Program-made: the position numbers and the translations under genes
Part shown: piece after piece, positions 56,368 to 60,007 of the stretch
Layout of the letters: each line of letters begins with the position of its first letter
Numbering within the stretch: the stretch's first letter is position 1
DNA from: Betaproteobacteria bacterium RIFCSPLOWO2_12_FULL_62_58
GTDB taxonomy: Bacteria; Pseudomonadota; Gammaproteobacteria; Burkholderiales; SG8-41
Direction of reading: 5' to 3'
DNA length: 60,007 nt
NCBI GenBank assembly: GCA_001772005.1
Contig: MERI01000168.1
Coordinates: forward strand, 1-60,007
The notes under the pieces: model-generated
Told to the model about the DNA's origin: nothing
The model's input: the letters and a program-made list of their open reading frames with translations, nothing else
Database searches by the model: none

Positions 56368-56398
56368 AAGTAATCCTAGGCTCTGCCTAGGATTACTT
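56368..56398. terminator. 14-bp perfect palindrome at the 3' end of the CcsA-type gene
   Basis: AAGTAATCCTAGGC-TCT-GCCTAGGATTACTT: perfect 14-bp arms around 3 bases. It covers the last seven codons and the TAG stop (56376-56378). No T tract follows on the minus strand, so a role in termination or mRNA protection is only inferred. Confidence 0.6.
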
Positions 56399-57206
56399 CG
56401 AGCACGAACTTGCTGCCGATGTAGGCAAGCACCAGCGTGAGAAATCCAGCCAGCGTCCAGCGCACCGCGACACGCCCGCGCCAGCCGTAGACGTGCCTGC
56501 CGGTGAGGAGCGCGGCGAAGATGATCCAGGACGCCACGCCGAACACGGTCTTGTGGTTGAACTTCGCCGCTTTGCCGAACAACTCCTCCGAAAACACGAC
56601 TCCGCTGGCGAGCGTCAGCGTGAGCAGGATGAAGCCGGCCCAGATGATGCGAAAGAGCAGCGTTTCCATGGCGAGCAACGGCGGCAGCCGCTGCAGCATC
56701 TGCGGCAGCGCGCCGTCGTGCAGCCTTCGCTCGAGCAACGCCATCAGCAGGACGTGCAGTGAAGCGATCGTGAACAAGCTGTAGGCAAACATCGCGATCA
56801 ACAGATGAATCTTCAACGCGGCGAATTCGGTGTTGGGCAGGGGTTGCAGCGATGGAAAAACCGCCGGCAGAAACGACGCCAGTGCAGCGACCGGCATCAC
56901 CAGCGCCTGAAGACCTTCAAGCTTGTAGTAAAAATTGCCGAGCCAGTAGATGAGCACGGTAAGCCAGAGGATGGCCGATATCGCGTTGCCGATGCCGAGA
57001 TAGAGCCCGTGTGTGCCGAAAGCGGACTGCGCGAGCAGCACGGTATGCAACCCGAGCGGCACGAGCACCGCATAGTGTTCAACCGCATCATGCGAGGGCG
57101 CGGCAGGCTCCGTGTGGACGGCGTGGGCCCAGCGCGTGCGCCAGAAATGGAAAGCGAGCCCGGCGTAGAGCAGGGCGTTGATCAGATAGGGTAAAATTCC
57201 GGACAT
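56376..57206 (-). CDS. CcsA/HemX-like cytochrome c assembly family protein (YpjD type)
   Basis: A 276-residue polytopic protein with about eight hydrophobic helices. Landmarks are LVPLGLHTVLLAQSAF, ILWLTVLIYWLGNF, IHLLIAMFAYSLFTIASLHVLLMALLERRLH, LLFRIIWAGFILLTLTLASGVVFSEELFG and NHKTVFGVASWIIFAALLTGRH, with His residues placed as in CcsA heme handlers. It is paired divergently with ffh (27 bp apart), like ypjD in E. coli. True cytochrome c maturation function is not proven for this branch. Confidence 0.9.
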   Translation of the reverse strand: MSGILPYLINALLYAGLAFHFWRTRWAHAVHTEPAAPSHDAVEHYAVLVPLGLHTVLLAQSAFGTHGLYLGIGNAISAILWLTVLIYWLGNFYYKLEGLQALVMPVAALASFLPAVFPSLQPLPNTEFAALKIHLLIAMFAYSLFTIASLHVLLMALLERRLHDGALPQMLQRLPPLLAMETLLFRIIWAGFILLTLTLASGVVFSEELFGKAAKFNHKTVFGVASWIIFAALLTGRHVYGWRGRVAVRWTLAGFLTLVLAYIGSKFVLEVILGRA

Positions 57207-57233
57207 TCCTGAAGTTTACCCTATCCCCAAGGC

Positions 57234-58586
57234 ATGTTCGACAACCTGACCCAGCGGCTTTCGCGCGTCATCAAGACACTGCGCGGCGAGGCGCGTATCA
57301 CCGAAGCCAACATTCAGGAAGCGCTGAGAGAAGTGCGTATGGCGCTGCTCGAAGCCGACGTGGCGCTGCCGGTGGTCAGGGAATTAATCAGCCGCGTTCG
57401 CGACAGGGCGCTCGGACAGGAGGTAGTGAGCAGCCTCACGCCGGGCCAGGCCGTGGTCGGCGTCGTGCACCGAGAGCTGGTTCAGTTGATGGGTGAGCGG
57501 AACGACGCGCTCAACCTCGTCACGCAGCCGCCGGCGGTGATTCTGATGGCCGGATTGCAGGGTTCGGGTAAAACCACGAGCTGCGGCAAGCTCGCGAAAT
57601 GGCTCCGGGAGCAGCACAGGAAAAAGGTCCTGCTCGCGAGCTGCGATATCTACCGGCCCGCGGCGATCGAGCAGCTGAAAACACTTGCAGCGCAGGTCGA
57701 AACGGATTTTTTCCCTGTAACAGCCGGCGACATGCCAGTCGCTATCGCTGCTGCCGCGCTCGATTTCGCGCGCAAGCACTACCATGACGTGCTGATCGTC
57801 GACACCGCGGGACGGCTTGCGATCGACGCAGCGATGATGCAGGAAATCCGCGAGTTGCACGCGGCGCTGAAACCGATCGAGACGCTGTTCGTGGTGGATG
57901 CGATGCAGGGCCAGGACGCGGTCAACACCGCGAAAGCGTTCGCTGAAGCGCTGCCGTTGACCGGCGTTGTCCTGACCAAGCTCGACGGGGATGCGCGCGG
58001 AGGCGCAGCGCTGTCGGTGCGGCACGTGACCGGCAAGCCGATCAAGTTCGTCGGGGTGGGGGAGAAACTTGCTGGTCTCGAGCCGTTTTACCCTGACCGC
58101 ATGGCCTCGCGCATCCTCGGCATGGGCGATGTGCTGTCGTTGATCGAGGACGTGCAGAAAAGCGTCGACCACGACGCAGCGGCGAAGCTGGCAAAGAAGG
58201 TCAAGTCGGGCAGGGGTTTCGATCTCGAGGACTTCAAGCAGCAGATCGTGCAGATGAAGAAAATGGGAGGGCTCGCAGCGCTCGCGGACAAGCTGCCGGG
58301 CAATCTCGCGCACATGGCGCAGGGCGCCCCGCAGATGGACGACAAGGCCATCCGCAGGATCGAAGGCATCATCAATTCGATGACACCGCAGGAACGCACC
58401 AAGCCCGAGCTCATCAAGGCGTCGCGCAAGCGCCGTATCGCCGTCGGCGCCGGCGTCACGGTGCAGGAAGTCAATCGCCTGCTAAATCAGTTCGGGCAGA
58501 TGCAGAGAATGATGAAAATGATGGCGAAGGGCGGAATGGCGAAGATGATGCGGTCGATGAAAGGGATGTTTCCAGGAATGCGCTAG
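57234..58586 (+). CDS. ffh: Signal recognition particle protein Ffh
   Basis: A 450-residue GTPase. The N domain is followed by the G domain with MAGLQGSGKTTSCGKLAKWL (G1), VDTAGRLAID (G3), TKLDGDARGGAAL (G4) and FVGVGEKLAGLEPF. The Met-rich M domain has MGGLAALADKLPG, SMTPQERTKPELI, SRKRRIAVGAGVTVQEVNRLL, ending in MMRSMKGMFPGMR. It targets membrane proteins with 4.5S RNA. A 14-bp palindrome TAGCGTGCACGCTA begins at its stop codon. Confidence 0.98.
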   Translation: MFDNLTQRLSRVIKTLRGEARITEANIQEALREVRMALLEADVALPVVRELISRVRDRALGQEVVSSLTPGQAVVGVVHRELVQLMGERNDALNLVTQPPAVILMAGLQGSGKTTSCGKLAKWLREQHRKKVLLASCDIYRPAAIEQLKTLAAQVETDFFPVTAGDMPVAIAAAALDFARKHYHDVLIVDTAGRLAIDAAMMQEIRELHAALKPIETLFVVDAMQGQDAVNTAKAFAEALPLTGVVLTKLDGDARGGAALSVRHVTGKPIKFVGVGEKLAGLEPFYPDRMASRILGMGDVLSLIEDVQKSVDHDAAAKLAKKVKSGRGFDLEDFKQQIVQMKKMGGLAALADKLPGNLAHMAQGAPQMDDKAIRRIEGIINSMTPQERTKPELIKASRKRRIAVGAGVTVQEVNRLLNQFGQMQRMMKMMAKGGMAKMMRSMKGMFPGMR

Positions 58587-58597
58587 CGTGCACGCTA
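58584..58597. terminator. Palindrome at the ffh stop codon
   Basis: TAGCGTG-CACGCTA, perfect, starting with the TAG stop itself. No T tract follows. The remaining gap to 58716 holds a short stem CGCCGG-N7-CCGGCG (58689-58707) and no gene. Confidence 0.4.
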
Positions 58598-58716
58598 TCG
58601 CATAATATAAGCGCAAGGTCTTTCGCCGGTTTGTTACAGTGTTCCTCGCGATGACAGTTGATCGGAGGTTCCATGGTTAATTGCGATCCGCCGGCAAAGT
58701 TCCGGCGACGAAGCAA

Positions 58717-59751
58717 TCAGGCGGCGCGATACTCCGCGAGCCGTTGCTCGGCGCGGTCGAGCGGGCTTTTCACGCCGCGCCCGCCTTTGTTCAGCACATG
58801 CGTGTATATCATCGTGGTTGACACATCCGAATGGCCCAGCAGCTCCTGCACCGTGCGGATGTCGTAACCGGCCTGCAGGAGATGCGAGGCGAACGAATGC
58901 CGCAGCGTGTGGCAGCTCACCGGCTTGATAATGCCTGCGGCGCGCGTGGCGCGCTTGATCGCGCGGCTCATCGTGTCGGGGTAGAGGTGGTGGCGCCGGA
59001 TGACTCCCGATTCCGGATCGGCCGAGCGGTTTTTCGACGGAAACAGGAACTGCCAGCCCCACTCGTATCCCGCGCGTGGATACTTGCGCGACAGGGCGTG
59101 AGGCAACCAGACTTCTCCGTAACCCTCCGCGAGGTCCCGGCGATGAAGCGTGCGCACCTTGCCGAGGTGAGCCTGGAGCGGTTGCACCGCGCTTTCGGGC
59201 AGCATCGTCACGCGGTCCTTCGCGCCCTTGCCGTTGCGCACCAGAATCTGGCGGTAGGCGAAGTCCACATCCTTGACGCGGAGCGTCAGGCATTCCTGCA
59301 GGCGCAGACCCGCGCCGTAGAGCAGGCTCGCCATCAACCAGGTCACGCCGTCGAGCTGCTCGAGCAACTTGCGCACTTCGGCCTCGCTGAGCACGACCGG
59401 CAGGCGTACCGGACGCTTCGCGCGCACGAGATCGTCGAACCAGGGCAAGTCGCGCTCGAGAACCGCCTTGTAAAGAAAAAGCAGCGCGGCAAGCGCCTGG
59501 TTCTGCGTCGCGGCCGCGACGTTGCGATCGGTGGCGAGCCAGCTGAGGAACGCCGTCACTTCGGGTGCGCCCATCTCGGCGGGGTGGCGTTTGTTGTTAT
59601 GGAAAATGAAGTAGCGGATCCAGAACCAGTAGGTTTTTTCGGTGCGCCGGCTGTAGTGACGCGAGCGGATCGCCGCGCGAAAGCGCTCGATCAGGCGGGG
59701 CGCATTGGATGCGTTTGAAGAATCCCGCAAGGAATCAGGGGCTTGTCCCAT
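58717..59751 (-). CDS. intI: Integron integrase (IntI-type tyrosine recombinase)
   Basis: A 344-residue recombinase: SAM-like core-binding domain (residues 15-105), then the catalytic domain with Arg150 ([10 protein letters not shown]), Lys in NGKGAKDR (about 176), His281 and Arg284 ([12 protein letters not shown]), His307 ([10 protein letters not shown]) and Tyr316 (MIYTH). Residues about 217-238 ([20 protein letters not shown]) are the extra segment found only in integron integrases, which holds the extruded base of folded attC sites. ATG 59751 is used; the longer GTG start lies beyond the LexA box. It should recombine cassettes at attI, located to the right. Confidence 0.95.
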   Translation of the reverse strand: MGQAPDSLRDSSNASNAPRLIERFRAAIRSRHYSRRTEKTYWFWIRYFIFHNNKRHPAEMGAPEVTAFLSWLATDRNVAAATQNQALAALLFLYKAVLERDLPWFDDLVRAKRPVRLPVVLSEAEVRKLLEQLDGVTWLMASLLYGAGLRLQECLTLRVKDVDFAYRQILVRNGKGAKDRVTMLPESAVQPLQAHLGKVRTLHRRDLAEGYGEVWLPHALSRKYPRAGYEWGWQFLFPSKNRSADPESGVIRRHHLYPDTMSRAIKRATRAAGIIKPVSCHTLRHSFASHLLQAGYDIRTVQELLGHSDVSTTMIYTHVLNKGGRGVKSPLDRAEQRLAEYRAA

Positions 59752-59773
59752 AAATAGCCGTTCATCATGGATA

Positions 59774-59789
59774 CTGTATAAACATACAG
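59774..59789. promoter_or_regulatory. LexA (SOS) box of the integrase gene
   Basis: CTGT-ATAAACAT-ACAG fits the LexA consensus CTGT-N8-ACAG exactly. It lies 22-38 bp upstream of the intI ATG, where LexA would block transcription. SOS control of integron integrases is established in several classes. Confidence 0.85.
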
Positions 59790-59876
59790 TACTGTAACGC
59801 ACTGATTCAGAGGCAGGTTGACGAAACGAACACCGGGGGCGACCATCTTAATCAGCACTTTTGCTTATGATTGAAC

Positions 59877-59883
59877 GTTAGAT
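59877..59883 (+). other. Candidate attI core site
   Basis: GTTAGAT fits the core recombination site GTTRRRY. It lies 126 bp upstream of the intI start, in the expected position and orientation, with the first cassette beginning at the second base. Other integrase-binding repeats of attI were not resolved by eye. Confidence 0.6.
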
Positions 59884-59904
59884 TCCTCGTCCTCGGGGGT
59901 TGTG

Positions 59905-59923
59905 GTATGATATATTGTCATAC
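59905..59923. promoter_or_regulatory. Inverted repeat in the cassette leader
   Basis: GTATGA-TATATTG-TCATAC, perfect 6-bp arms, 14 bp before the ATG at 59938. It is AT-rich and contains TATGAT, so a promoter and autoregulatory operator may coincide. Confidence 0.5.
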
Positions 59924-59937
59924 TACGGAGGTGCGAC

Positions 59938-60007
59938 ATGAGTAGCGTAAAAGTTGCAATTACCCTCGACCGCGAAACTCTAATCCGCGTTGATGGCTTG
60001 GTTTCAA
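59938..60007 (+). CDS. First integron cassette: ribbon-helix-helix antitoxin (partial)
   Basis: ATG 59938 follows GGAGGTG with ideal spacing. The 23 visible codons read MSSVKVAITLDRETLIRVDG..., the beta strand and first helix of CopG/ParD-type ribbon-helix-helix proteins. Toxin-antitoxin pairs are the commonest cassettes of chromosomal integrons, where they carry their own promoter; a toxin gene and an attC site would lie beyond position 60007. Family call is moderate because only the N terminus is visible. Confidence 0.65.
   Translation, partial: MSSVKVAITLDRETLIRVDGLVS

Overview
The window reads as chromosome of a GC-rich betaproteobacterium, Burkholderiales or Nitrosomonadales-like. The evidence is the complete division/cell-wall (dcw) cluster in betaproteobacterial order, two Bug-family (TctC) solute receptors, a class A RNase P RNA, and rsmI-lpoA-yraN-diaA-dolP and ffh-ccsA-corC neighbourhoods shared with other Beta/Gammaproteobacteria. 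No rRNA or tRNA gene was seen.

Layout. Positions 1-6300 are accessory. They hold four small toxin-antitoxin loci or remnants (FitA-like, two HigBA-type pairs, a lone addiction-module antitoxin), a BrnA-like pseudogene, a frameshifted M24 peptidase pseudogene, a Bug receptor and dense short tandem repeats. Positions 6500-11055 carry a DUF3750 protein, a PAS-GGDEF diguanylate cyclase, a small secreted protein, and a split thiamine-diphosphate enzyme followed by a second Bug receptor. Positions 11088-22731 are housekeeping: glnS, an ABM-domain protein, birA, coaX, a SPOR protein, heptose adenylyltransferase, dolP, diaA, yraN, lpoA, rsmI, pyrC, a ChaC-like enzyme and a DUF1269 membrane protein. 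RNase P RNA (22885-23283) and an AT-rich leader then precede the dcw operon (23610-43152): mraZ-rsmH-ftsL-ftsI-murE-murF-mraY-murD-ftsW-murG-murC-murB-ddl-ftsQ-ftsA-ftsZ-lpxC. After it come dciA, an M23 peptidase, secA, argJ, a DUF815 ATPase, a Nudix-ThiE fusion, zapD-coaE-pilD-pilC (pilB is not at its usual place), corC, ccsA and ffh. The right edge is the head of an integron: an IntI-type integrase read leftward, a perfect LexA box in its 5' region, a candidate attI core, and the start of a first cassette that encodes a ribbon-helix-helix antitoxin.

The most unusual property is a set of about 30 short arrays of imperfect 7-bp (occasionally 8-bp) tandem repeats. Their sequence differs between loci. 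Many occur as inverted pairs, with a purine-rich arm first and a pyrimidine-rich arm second, and could fold into long hairpins. They fill most gaps between dcw genes, often supply the stop codon and last residues of the upstream gene, sometimes supply the start region of the next gene, and in murE, murF (twice), murD, murG and murB lie inside the reading frame, where they appear to add peptide segments. A 33-bp core is identical inside murE and in the ftsW-murG gap. The 5' end of murC is also duplicated upstream as a short ORF whose stop overlaps the murC start.

How the genes work together: the dcw block takes UDP-MurNAc-peptide synthesis (murB-C-D-E-F, ddl), lipid steps (mraY, murG), septal synthesis (ftsW, ftsI, ftsL, ftsQ) and ring assembly (ftsZ, ftsA) to lipid A commitment (lpxC). 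zapD, lpoA, the SPOR protein and the M23 peptidase are further envelope or division factors elsewhere in the window. All functions are read from sequence patterns and family knowledge; no database search was run.
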